Program-made: the position numbers and the translations under genes
In this document: positions 16,610 through 25,267 of the stretch, piece by piece
How the letters are laid out: every line of letters starts with the position of its first letter
How positions within the stretch are numbered: the first letter of the stretch is position 1
NCBI GenBank assembly: GCA_937968015.1
Contig: CALBSO010000095.1
Location: 36,239-100,238 of the forward strand
DNA length: 64,000 bases
Reading direction: 5' to 3'
DNA from: an uncultured Thermomicrobia bacterium
Lineage (GTDB): Bacteria > Chloroflexota > Chloroflexia > Thermomicrobiales > JALYUS01
The notes under the pieces: generated by a model
What the model was told of the DNA's origin: nothing
Database searches by the model: none
The model's input: only the letters and a program-made list of their open reading frames with translations

Positions 16610-17758
16610 ATGTTGATTGAACTGCACGCCATTCAGAACTTCGCGCCCTCGAACCTGAACCGGGACGACACCGGCGCGCCGAAGGATTGCCTTTTCGGGG
16701 GGTACCGCCGTGCCCGCGTCTCCAGCCAAGCCTTCAAGCGGGCGATGCGAATGGAGTTCCGTGACGGCGGCCTGCTGCCGGACAAGGCGGATATTGGCAC
16801 GCGCACGAAGCGCATCGTCGAGGGGTTAACCGCGCGGTTGGGAGACGCCGGGATCGCGGAGGAGGAGTCGAGGCCGCTCATCGAACGGGCGCTTGGCGGC
16901 CTCGGCCTGAAACTCGAAGAGAACAAGACGCAATATCTCCTCTTCGTCGGCCCCCGCGAACTCGACGCCCTCGCGGTGGCGTGCGTGCAACTCCGCGATA
17001 TGGGAGAGAGTGATACGACGGGCGACGGGGCGACGAAGAGCGGGCGGAACGCGAAGAGAGAGGCGAAGAGTGCCATCACCGGGGAGATGCAGCGGACCTT
17101 GAAGGCGGCAATGGACGGCGGCAAGGCAGCGGACATCGCGCTCTTTGGGCGGATGGTCGCGGATAATGCCGACATTAACACCGACGCCGCTTGCCAGGTG
17201 GCGCACGCCATCTCCACGCACAAGACGGACATCGAGTTCGACTACTACACCGCCGTGGACGACCTCAATCCGAAGGAGGAGACCGGGGCAGGGATGATCG
17301 GCACGGTGGAGTTCAACTCCGCCTGCTTCTATCGTTACGCGAACGTTGACCTCGACCAGTTACGCCACAACCTCAACGACGATGCGGCAGCAGTCCACCA
17401 AACACTTGAAGCGTTCGTGCGCGCCTTCGTGACCGCCATCCCCGCTGGGAAGCAGAACAGTATGGCGGCGCAGAACCCGCCCTCGTTCGTCTTCGCGGTA
17501 GCGCGGGACGCGGGCAACTGGTCACTCGCCAACGCCTACGTGCGCCCGGTGCCGCAGCACGCGGACGATCTCGTCAAGGAATCCATCGGGCGGCTCGACA
17601 CGGAATGGGCGGGGATTACGAAGATGTACGGCACGCGCTCCATCGTCGGCACCTGGTGGTGCGCCTCCCACGACGTGCCGCAGTCCATCGCGCTGCGCGA
17701 TGAGGTGCCGGATGTGGACACCCTCGTTGAGCGCGTGCTCATGGCAGGGACGGCATGA
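16610..17758 (+). CDS. casC: Cascade backbone Cas7e/CasC
   Basis: This 382-residue protein begins 'MLIELHAIQNFAPSNLNRDD' and continues 'CLFGGYRRARVSSQAFKRAM', diagnostic for Cas7e (Cse4/CasC). Six copies coat the crRNA spacer. Length agrees with E. coli CasC (363). 'TDIEFDYYTAVDDLN' and 'GAGMIGTVEFNSACFYRYA' are further family motifs. It starts 5 bases after casB and overlaps cas5 by 4 bases. Confidence 0.94.
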   Translation: MLIELHAIQNFAPSNLNRDDTGAPKDCLFGGYRRARVSSQAFKRAMRMEFRDGGLLPDKADIGTRTKRIVEGLTARLGDAGIAEEESRPLIERALGGLGLKLEENKTQYLLFVGPRELDALAVACVQLRDMGESDTTGDGATKSGRNAKREAKSAITGEMQRTLKAAMDGGKAADIALFGRMVADNADINTDAACQVAHAISTHKTDIEFDYYTAVDDLNPKEETGAGMIGTVEFNSACFYRYANVDLDQLRHNLNDDAAAVHQTLEAFVRAFVTAIPAGKQNSMAAQNPPSFVFAVARDAGNWSLANAYVRPVPQHADDLVKESIGRLDTEWAGITKMYGTRSIVGTWWCASHDVPQSIALRDEVPDVDTLVERVLMAGTA

Positions 17759-18501
17759 AGACGCTGCTGATGCGGCTCGCGGGGCCGATGCAGTCATGGG
17801 GGACGCAGAGCCAGTTCCGCGAGCGCGACACCGGGCTTGAGCCCTCCAAGAGCGGCGTCATCGGCCTCTTGTGCGCCGCGCTTGGCCGTCCGCGCGAGTC
17901 ATCCGTCGCCGACCTCGCCGCGCTGGTGATGGGTGTGCGGGTCGAGCACGAGGGGGCGATGCGCCGCGACTATCAGACCACAGGGGGTTGGCACCTCCGG
18001 GAAGACAAAGGGCGATACGGCGTGGCGAAAGCGGACGGGAGTTTGTCGAAGGAAGCTGTGCCTTCCGACCGCTACTACCTCGCGGACGCGGACTTCCTCG
18101 TCGGCTTGAGCGGAGAGGATGAGCGGCTGCTCCACGCACTCGATGACGCCCTCGCGGCGCCGCACTGGCCGCTCTGCCTCGGGCGCAAGGCATTCGCCCC
18201 CGCCGTGCCGGTATGTCTGCCGGAGGGCGGTGTCGTGGACGGCGATGTCGAAACCGTCCTCAAGGAACATCCATGGCTTGGTCATCGCAGACCCGGCGAG
18301 CGGAAGCCGGAGAGTCTTCGTCTCGTGCTCGAATCCCCGACAGGAGCGCGGCGGCAGGACGTGCCGGCCTCGTTCGCGCTGGGGCGGCGGGAGTTCCGCG
18401 TCCGCTACGTCGCAACAGACTTCGTCTCGCTGAAAAATCTACCACAACAGGGAGGAGAAGTGACCGATGTTTCTGTCGAAACTGACGCTGAATCTGCGTG
18501 A
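17755..18501 (+). CDS. casD: Cascade Cas5e/CasD
   Basis: This 248-residue RAMP protein starts 'MKTLLMRLAGPMQSWGTQSQ' and contains 'RDTGLEPSKSGVIGLLCAALG', the typical Cas5e opening. It caps the crRNA 5' handle, so it is the subunit that would have to accept the gtgaaccg handle shared by the array and the crRNA-like RNA. 'DYQTTGGWHLREDKG' and 'LGRKAFAPAVPV' match the family. The ATGA overlap with cas7 and the 35-base overlap with cas6e show tight coupling. Confidence 0.93.
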   Translation: MKTLLMRLAGPMQSWGTQSQFRERDTGLEPSKSGVIGLLCAALGRPRESSVADLAALVMGVRVEHEGAMRRDYQTTGGWHLREDKGRYGVAKADGSLSKEAVPSDRYYLADADFLVGLSGEDERLLHALDDALAAPHWPLCLGRKAFAPAVPVCLPEGGVVDGDVETVLKEHPWLGHRRPGERKPESLRLVLESPTGARRQDVPASFALGRREFRVRYVATDFVSLKNLPQQGGEVTDVSVETDAESA

Positions 18502-19165
18502 GCGCGATGCCCGCCGCGCCCTTGGTGATTGCCACCTACTGCACACGATACTGATGCGCGCCTTCCCGACGCTGTCGGGGGAGTCGAACCCGCGTGCGGC
18601 GGTCGGGTTGCTCTACCGCATCGAGCCGTCGCGCGAGGCGCGTGTGTCTATCCTCGCGCAATCCGTCACCGAGCCGGATTGGTCCCGCCTCCCTGAGTGG
18701 TGCACCGAAGACCAAACCAAGTCCGTCGTCGCCTTCTACGACCGTATCGCGACGGGTCAGACGCTCACCTTCCGCCTGCGCGCGAACCCGACGAAGATTG
18801 CTGGAGAGCGCCCGGATGGTGGACATCTGGTGAATGCCCGTCGGAAGGTGCTACGTGATCCGGTAATGCAAATCGAATGGCTCGTCCGCGCGGGGGAGCG
18901 AAGTGGGTTCGATCCGGTCTTCGTCCATGTCGCCCGGCGCGCGCCCGACGGGACGATCACCGGCACGGTGGACGTGCCGGACGTTCGGATTGTGCCGGAA
19001 CCAGATGTCCGAGGGAATGGCAACAGAACTCTCGGCTCTGTCCGCTTCGAGGGGCGCCTCACCGTGCGCGATGCCGACCAATTCCGCCGCACTCTCGCGG
19101 ATGGGGTTGGGCGCGGCAAAGCGTACGGTTTCGGCCTCCTCTCTGTCGCACCGGCACGCCTATAG
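18467..19165 (+). CDS. casE: crRNA-processing endonuclease Cas6e/CasE
   Basis: This 232-residue protein starts 'MFLSKLTLNLRERDARRAL' and has the catalytic-region histidine segment 'GDCHLLHTILMRAFP' near residues 20-34. The glycine-rich RNA-binding loop near the end is 'GRGKAYGFGLLSVAP'. Cas6e cuts the repeat at the base of its stem to leave the 8-base handle. GGAGGAG precedes the ATG inside the cas5 end. Because pseudo-repeats 1 and 2 keep the stem register, this enzyme should also process the crRNA-like RNA. Confidence 0.92.
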   Translation: MFLSKLTLNLRERDARRALGDCHLLHTILMRAFPTLSGESNPRAAVGLLYRIEPSREARVSILAQSVTEPDWSRLPEWCTEDQTKSVVAFYDRIATGQTLTFRLRANPTKIAGERPDGGHLVNARRKVLRDPVMQIEWLVRAGERSGFDPVFVHVARRAPDGTITGTVDVPDVRIVPEPDVRGNGNRTLGSVRFEGRLTVRDADQFRRTLADGVGRGKAYGFGLLSVAPARL

Positions 19166-19226
19166 CACAGTTGTCGTTCTCTATCTGATCACTTACCTCA
19201 GCACTTTTACAACCGAGGAGTACGAC

Positions 19227-20192
19227 ATGAGCGCGAGCATGGATCTGCATCTGCTGCCCAAAATCCGTGATGGCTGGAGTTATCTCTATGTCGAGCACGC
19301 AAAGATTGAGCAGGAGGCAAAAGGGATTGCGATCTACGACACAAATGGCGCCACGCCCGTCCCCTGTGCGTCTCTTACCCTCTTGATGCTCGGCCCCGGC
19401 ACGAGCGTCAGCCACGCCGCGATCCGTGCCCTTGCGGACAACGGGTGTCTCGTCGTCTGGGCGGGTGAGGAGGGTGTCCGCTTCTACGCGCAGGGGATGG
19501 GCGAAACACGCTCCGCCGCGCGACTCTTGCGCCAGGCATGGCTCGTCTCCGATCCCGTCCGACGGCTCGCGGTCGTGCGGCAGATGTACGAGCGCCGCTT
19601 CCCCGATCCCCTCGACCCCGATCTGACTCTCCAGCAAATTCGCGGTAAGGAGGGAGTGCGGGTGCGGGAGGCATATGCACGCGCCAGCCGTGAGGCGGGT
19701 ATTGAATGGCAGGGTCGTTCGTACCGGCGCGACTCCTGGGCGAGCGCTGACCCTGTCAACCGCGCCCTCTCCTGCGCCAACAGTTGCCTCTATGGAATCT
19801 GCCATGCCGCGATTGTCTCCGCCGGATTCTCGCCCGCCCTCGGCTTCATCCACACCGGCAAGATGCTCTCATTCGTCTACGACATCGCCGATTTATATAA
19901 GGCGGACATGACGATCCCACTCGCTTTCAAGGTCGCGGCCGCAGGGAAGGAGAAATTGGAGAGTCGCACGCGCCATGCCTGCCGCGATATCTTCTACGCC
20001 AAACGATTGCTCGCACGGATCGTAGATGACATTGACGCGGTGCTGACAGTTCCGGTTATCGAGACGCCAGACTTCGATACGGACTTCGCCGCACCCGGTG
20101 GGCTGTGGGATCCGGATACGGGCGAGGTCGCGGGTGGGGTGAACTTCGCTGACGAACCGGAGGAGGTGCAAGATGGTGATATTCATCCTTGA
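19227..20192 (+). CDS. cas1: Adaptation integrase Cas1e
   Basis: This 321-residue protein has the Cas1e pattern: 'LPKIRDGWSYLYVEHAKIEQ' at the start, 'YRRDSWASADPVNRALSCANSCLYG' abbreviated to 'DPVNRALSCANSCLYG' with the metal-binding Glu replaced or shifted as usual for I-E numbering, 'GFSPALGFIHTGKMLSFVYD' and 'DIADLYKAD'. With Cas2 it integrates new spacers. The start at 19227 has GAGGAG upstream; a much longer in-frame opening inside cas6e is rejected. A 61-base gap separates it from cas6e, the largest gap in the operon. Confidence 0.93.
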   Translation: MSASMDLHLLPKIRDGWSYLYVEHAKIEQEAKGIAIYDTNGATPVPCASLTLLMLGPGTSVSHAAIRALADNGCLVVWAGEEGVRFYAQGMGETRSAARLLRQAWLVSDPVRRLAVVRQMYERRFPDPLDPDLTLQQIRGKEGVRVREAYARASREAGIEWQGRSYRRDSWASADPVNRALSCANSCLYGICHAAIVSAGFSPALGFIHTGKMLSFVYDIADLYKADMTIPLAFKVAAAGKEKLESRTRHACRDIFYAKRLLARIVDDIDAVLTVPVIETPDFDTDFAAPGGLWDPDTGEVAGGVNFADEPEEVQDGDIHP

Positions 20193-20448
20193 GCGCGTCC
20201 CGACCAGCCTGCGGGGCGAACTGACACGCTGGATGCTGGAACCGAAAGCGGGGGTCTTCATAGGCAAACTCTCGGCGATGGTACGCGAGCGACTCTGGGA
20301 AAAGATTTGCCAAGGCATGGGTGACGGGGCGGGAATGCTTTTCTACAGCGCGGACAATGAGCAAGGCTTCGCGATCCGGTACTGGGGCAGCACCACGAAG
20401 CGGATTGTAGACTTCGAGGGCATTTCGCTTGTGCAGATCCCCGCATAG
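20173..20448 (+). CDS. cas2: Adaptation protein Cas2e
   Basis: This 91-residue protein starts 'MVIFILERVPTSLRGELTRW', typical of Cas2e (CasB-type I-E Cas2 is 94 residues in E. coli), and ends 'GISLVQIPA'. It dimerises and bridges two Cas1 dimers. It overlaps cas1 by 20 bases. The first CRISPR repeat begins only 16 bases after its stop codon, so any leader function must sit inside this gene or be absent. Confidence 0.93.
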   Translation: MVIFILERVPTSLRGELTRWMLEPKAGVFIGKLSAMVRERLWEKICQGMGDGAGMLFYSADNEQGFAIRYWGSTTKRIVDFEGISLVQIPA

Positions 20449-20464
20449 CAGCGAAAATACCAGT

Positions 20465-23055
20465 ATCGTCCCCGCGCACGCGGGGGTGAACCGGGCAAAC
20501 CGCACCTCAACGCGCTCGCGGCGCAATCGTCCCCGCGCACGCGGGGGTGAACCGTCGTCCATCCCCGCTTCGTCCGCCCAGACCGCATCGTCCCCGCGCA
20601 CGCGGGGGTGAACCGTGACGAAGTGGAATGAGGCGCTGGATACGATCATCGTCCCCGCGCACGCGGGGGTGAACCGTAGGCGGCGGTCTCGCTCGGTGTG
20701 GACGCGGGATCGTCCCCGCGCACGCGGGGGTGAACCGATGCTGCCGATGGGGGCGCGGATGACGCGATCATCGTCCCCGCGCACGCGGGGGTGAACCGCA
20801 CTACGACGAGGTACAGAAGGCCGCGACCGCATCGTCCCCGCGCACGCGGGGGTGAACCGGTCGCGTTGTCATCGTACTGTTCGGGCAGCGAATCGTCCCC
20901 GCGCACGCGGGGGTGAACCGTCGCGCGGCACACACCGGAGGATTTGCGCGCTATCGTCCCCGCGCACGCGGGGGTGAACCGGCCCGCGAATGGGGGACTC
21001 TCGATTGAGAGATATCGTCCCCGCGCACGCGGGGGTGAACCGTAGGACGGTTTCAACTCAACGAGAACCGCGCGATCGTCCCCGCGCACGCGGGGGTGAA
21101 CCGTTCGCGCCCCGCCCGCCCTGAATGGCATTCGCATCGTCCCCGCGCACGCGGGGGTGAACCGCGTCATGAGGATCGCCGCCTGGCGTTTGGTGAATCG
21201 TCCCCGCGCACGCGGGGGTGAACCGATCGCGGTCGAGCGAGCGTGTGCGGTTGCGGGATCGTCCCCGCGCACGCGGGGGTGAACCGAGTTGGCTGAATAT
21301 CTCGGAGTAAAGAGCGTCATCGTCCCCGCGCACGCGGGGGTGAACCGGCAATGGCGGAGATGGCGGAGTACCGCACGAAATCGTCCCCGCGCACGCGGGG
21401 GTGAACCGGCCACCCTCGCGGATAAGGTGCGCGCGCTCGAATCGTCCCCGCGCACGCGGGGGTGAACCGGAATGGCAGATCACGCAAGCGGCGCAATATC
21501 GATCGTCCCCGCGCACGCGGGGGTGAACCGAGTAAGATAGTCATATAGTCAAGCGACTACACATCGTCCCCGCGCACGCGGGGGTGAACCGTTGGCGTCG
21601 GGCTGCGTCCAGTCGAGCACCTTATCGTCCCCGCGCACGCGGGGGTGAACCGGAAACCGGCGTGTGAGTATCACTATCGGCATCATCGTCCCCGCGCACG
21701 CGGGGGTGAACCGTCGTTGGGCGACCGGCGAGAGGAGCAATGGGAATCGTCCCCGCGCACGCGGGGGTGAACCGGGGAACAGGGATGAACCACTTCACCG
21801 ATTGCAATCGTCCCCGCGCACGCGGGGGTGAACCGGCGAGGCCGTCCAGACTCGCCTTGGTTTCGAGATCGTCCCCGCGCACGCGGGGGTGAACCGATCG
21901 CGCGGTGCTGCCAGTGATGCACCATCGCATCGTCCCCGCGCACGCGGGGGTGAACCGGGGGCAATCAACGCGGCGGTCGTGCAAATGATATCGTCCCCGC
22001 GCACGCGGGGGTGAACCGCCCAAGCCAATCAGGTCGGCGTCCGTCACCGAATCGTCCCCGCGCACGCGGGGGTGAACCGTAGGCCAACCCGTTACTCGTC
22101 TGGTGGATGGCATCGTCCCCGCGCACGCGGGGGTGAACCGTCCGGGTACTGCGCCGCGCCCAGTGTGTTCGCATCGTCCCCGCGCACGCGGGGGTGAACC
22201 GTCGTGCGGCACACGAACGGGAACGTCCTCATAATCGTCCCCGCGCACGCGGGGGTGAACCGAGCAGCCCCGCCGCCAGAAACGCCAGTCCCGGATCGTC
22301 CCCGCGCACGCGGGGGTGAACCGAGATCGCCGCCCTCCGCGCTACTGTCGTCGCGATCGTCCCCGCGCACGCGGGGGTGAACCGAGCTTGCGCATGTTCG
22401 CGGACCGTCTCGAGGTATCGTCCCCGCGCACGCGGGGGTGAACCGACCAGTTAGTCAATTGGACACCAGATAGCGGCATCGTCCCCGCGCACGCGGGGGT
22501 GAACCGTATGAGGCCGATCAATCACAACGAGTTATGATATCGTCCCCGCGCACGCGGGGGTGAACCGGACATCGGTTACGCTCCTCCCGCCGCTGCCTGA
22601 TCGTCCCCGCGCACGCGGGGGTGAACCGACCGGCACGTTCAACTGGCGCGAGGCGAACACATCGTCCCCGCGCACGCGGGGGTGAACCGTGGAAGATGAG
22701 CGGGGGACCGTCGAAAGAAAAATCGTCCCCGCGCACGCGGGGGTGAACCGGGAACGAGATTGGCATCGCACAAGATCAGTTGATCGTCCCCGCGCACGCG
22801 GGGGTGAACCGCACGAGGCGATCATGACGCCTGAGCAGATTGAATCGTCCCCGCGCACGCGGGGGTGAACCGAATGGCCGAACTTCGACCCGCACGGCAA
22901 GGCGATCGTCCCCGCGCACGCGGGGGTGAACCGTGGTTGCCATCGGCAACATGAAACGCCTGGAGATCGTCCCCGCGCACGCGGGGGTGAACCGGGGAAG
23001 GATACGCTCCCTGAGGTGATTGCGCGATCGTCCCCGCGCACGCAGGGGTGAACCG
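20465..23055 (+). CRISPR. Type I-E CRISPR array, 43 repeats and 42 spacers
   Basis: The 29-base repeat begins atcgtccccgcgc and ends gggggtgaaccg. It recurs every 61 bases from 20465 to 23027, leaving 32-base spacers. Positions 6-11 and 16-21 form a six-pair stem and the last 8 bases give the crRNA handle, as in other type I-E systems. Nearly all copies are identical; the last one (23027-23055) has a G-to-A change in the 3' stem, marking the leader-distal end. The leader side therefore faces cas2. By eye no spacer obviously matched a gene in this window, but this was not an exhaustive comparison. Confidence 0.98.
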
Positions 23056-23190
23056 GCGGGGGAAGCAGCGAACCGAGATCATCGCCACGGTATGTAAGTG
23101 TAGCCTGACGTAATATAGTGCGATGTCAGGCGAATCTGATGTCAGCGTGTCAACGGCAATAAATACGGCCGCCAAGCCGTAGCCTGCGCT
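23056..23190. other. Spacer region between array end and terL, with a small hairpin
   Basis: No gene is seen. An inverted repeat cctgac/gtcagg at 23104-23109 and 23125-23130 encloses an AT-rich 15-base loop and may end array transcription or terL transcription. The sequence tgtcag recurs just downstream. Confidence 0.4.
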
Positions 23191-24471
23191 TCAGTAGCCT
23201 CGATCCCAAGTGCCGATGCCAATCTCCGCACGCGCCGCCACGAAGAGCGGATCCTCGACAAGTTCCCATCGTTCCACGCCCTCCAAGATATTTGTGACCG
23301 CCCACACGAGTGCGTCAAGGCGATCCGGGCTGCTCCCGCTGGCGGGTGTCCACGTCGTCAGTTGATCTTCCAGTTCGAGAAGCGGGCGCACATGCCACGC
23401 GCGCCGCTGCTCGTATAGACTTGCGACCGGCTCCGCGCGCGTCAGTTTTCCCCGCGATGCATGCACAAGCGTTACGGGCACGTAGGGGTTCACCGTCTGC
23501 AACACCGCCGCCACCATCGCACCGCCTTGATTCGCTTCCGCGACGATCCGATCTCCGCCATGCGCCGCGAGTGCCGCGATTGCTTGTCGCGCCCAGCCAT
23601 CCGGGGTGTAGCGTCCGCTGCGGTCATCAAGGACGTACACCGCGCCGTCCACACCGAGACCGACGACCACGATCCCCGTTTCGTCGGACTCCTCGCCGCT
23701 GCTTACCGCTGGATCAACGCCGACGACGACGCGCACGAGACCGGGGGGTGATCGACGCTGGTCGAACATCGCGCGCTGCCACAACGCGCCGGGCACATCT
23801 TCAAGCAGTTCGCCGTCCAGTTCCTGCCGTCCAAGCCGCGTCCCCTGATACCGCTTGACGATCTGATCGAGGAAGGCCGGGGCAAGGTTCGCGGCATTCT
23901 CGCCCGTTGAGCCGCGCGTCACCGCCGTCGTTGGCGCATTGAGTAGGTCACGCACGAGGCGCACGGGCCGGGGAGTTGTCGTGACGATCTGGCGCGGATC
24001 AGCACCGAGACGTAGGCCAAGTTGTAACTGATCCCAGGCGTCGGGAAACCGCCACGCCGCGAGTTCGTCCGCCCAGGCGCAGTCATGTTGCGGGCCGCGT
24101 AGCCGGTCGGGTTCGTCAGCGCTGAACGTTGTCGCGATCGCACCGTTCGGCCACGTTAACCGACGCTTCGAGGGTTCGTAGATGGGCCGTGCGTGGTTGG
24201 GAGAGATGGACAAGATGCCGCTGGTTCCTTCTACCATTACATCGCGCACATCCGCTGCGGTCGGGCCAACGAGGGCAACGCGCCGCGCCGTGCCCTGTTC
24301 CACCTGTGCGCGCACCCACTCCGCGCCCGTGCGGGTTTTGCCCCAACCGCGTCCCGCGAGGACAAGCCACGTTCTCCAGTCGCCGGGGGGCGGCAGTTGG
24401 TTCGGGCGGGCGATCCGCTCCCAATCCCCGCGTGGATCGAGCGCGGCAGCGAGACTAGCCGCGAGATTCAT
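23191..24471 (-). CDS. terL: Phage terminase large subunit
   Basis: This 426-residue protein has an N-terminal packaging ATPase with Walker A 'LVLAGRGWGKTRTGAEWV' (about residues 34-51), Walker B 'DCAWADELAAW', and a C-terminal RNase H-like nuclease with 'VVVGVDPAVSSGEESDETGI' and a late Asp in 'SSPDRLDALVWAVTN'. Such enzymes cut and pump DNA into procapsids. ATG 24471 has GGAGG upstream and overlaps the preceding gene by 17 bases. No capsid or portal gene follows: the next feature is the CRISPR array, read towards it. It may package element DNA into a helper phage capsid, which is an inference. Confidence 0.88.
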   Translation of the reverse strand: MNLAASLAAALDPRGDWERIARPNQLPPPGDWRTWLVLAGRGWGKTRTGAEWVRAQVEQGTARRVALVGPTAADVRDVMVEGTSGILSISPNHARPIYEPSKRRLTWPNGAIATTFSADEPDRLRGPQHDCAWADELAAWRFPDAWDQLQLGLRLGADPRQIVTTTPRPVRLVRDLLNAPTTAVTRGSTGENAANLAPAFLDQIVKRYQGTRLGRQELDGELLEDVPGALWQRAMFDQRRSPPGLVRVVVGVDPAVSSGEESDETGIVVVGLGVDGAVYVLDDRSGRYTPDGWARQAIAALAAHGGDRIVAEANQGGAMVAAVLQTVNPYVPVTLVHASRGKLTRAEPVASLYEQRRAWHVRPLLELEDQLTTWTPASGSSPDRLDALVWAVTNILEGVERWELVEDPLFVAARAEIGIGTWDRGY

Positions 24472-24952
24472 TTGTCGCCTCCAATGCGGTGAGCCGGTGT
24501 GCGACGGCGGCGCGGGCATCTGGAAATGGGCGCAAGGCTTCGACGATCACCGCCTGCACCCGCTGCCATTCCGGGCTAATAAGGATGTTCACCGTGCTGG
24601 CGTCTTGTAGTTCGCCCAGGAGTTTCGCCTGCATCTCAATCTGGCGCTGGATGCGGTCTATCGCCTTAAGCGCCAGGTGCGCATCGTCGCGTTCCCGCGC
24701 CTCGGAGAGAATGGCAAGGCTCTCGGCATTGACGCGCGCCAGTTGCGCCACGACATCGAGCGCATGGGCCGCGTCGCCCACCTCCTTTGCGGCGGCGAGC
24801 GCTGCGGGCAGATGCCGGTCCCGATGGCGGGCGAGCGCGTCCTCGGAAACGCGGTATAGCGCGGAGAGTTCACGCAAGGGCTTCCCGGCGACAATCTCGC
24901 GATCTATCGCCTGTGGGTCTTTGTGGGCGCAGACTGTGCATGTTCGCGGCAT
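24455..24952 (-). CDS. Probable terminase small subunit-like protein with N-terminal zinc knuckle
   Basis: This 165-residue protein begins 'MPRTCTVCAHKDPQAIDREI' with a C-x-x-C pair, followed by a helix-turn-helix-like segment 'GKPLRELSALYRVSEDALAR' and a long helical middle. Proteins of this form often lie just before terL in phages and are taken as small terminases or DNA-binding partners. The overlap with terL supports joint function. The DNA site it would recognise is unknown, and the assignment rests on position and layout. Confidence 0.6.
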   Translation of the reverse strand: MPRTCTVCAHKDPQAIDREIVAGKPLRELSALYRVSEDALARHRDRHLPAALAAAKEVGDAAHALDVVAQLARVNAESLAILSEARERDDAHLALKAIDRIQRQIEMQAKLLGELQDASTVNILISPEWQRVQAVIVEALRPFPDARAAVAHRLTALEATNESRG

Positions 24953-24955
24953 GAA

Positions 24956-25267
24956 TTATCGCCGTCCCTTCTGATACTCGGCTTGGAGCCGCATGCAGTA
25001 ATCGTGATCGTCCTCGTTGGCGCACTGCTCAATGTTAACAAGCCGCCCATACTCGCGTACGGCGCAGGGTACCCACACGATGGATGTCTGTCCCGCGCGC
25101 GGCAACCAGGTGTCAAGCACCCATCCCGGTAGGCTGACGAGGGCGAGTGCGTCCTCAATGGTCAGTGAGCGGAGCGGCACTCCTAGCCGCTCCTTGAAAT
25201 CTTCCGCCGATGAGATGCCGCGCTCGGCACACGCGAGGTTGAAGGCATCGGTGGGACTAATCATCAC
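24956..25267 (-). CDS. Hypothetical protein of the integrated element
   Basis: This 103-residue protein is not recognised. It starts 'MMISPTDAFNLACAERGISS' and ends with a basic 'YQKGRR'. It overlaps the primase stop by 11 bases and precedes the terS-like gene by 3 bases, so it belongs to the same minus-strand operon. No membrane segment or metal motif is visible. Confidence 0.6.
   Translation of the reverse strand: MMISPTDAFNLACAERGISSAEDFKERLGVPLRSLTIEDALALVSLPGWVLDTWLPRAGQTSIVWVPCAVREYGRLVNIEQCANEDDHDYCMRLQAEYQKGRR

Noticed and set aside
20494..23026. Self-targeting spacers against genes of this window
   Set aside because: No clear match was seen by eye, but I could not compare all spacers exhaustively; a BLASTN of 42 spacers against the window and genome would settle it.
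20465..23055. Long minus-strand open frames with repeated 'GSPPRARGR' and 'FTPACAGT'
   Set aside because: They are translations of the CRISPR repeats; the spacer parts are random, and no ribosome site is present.
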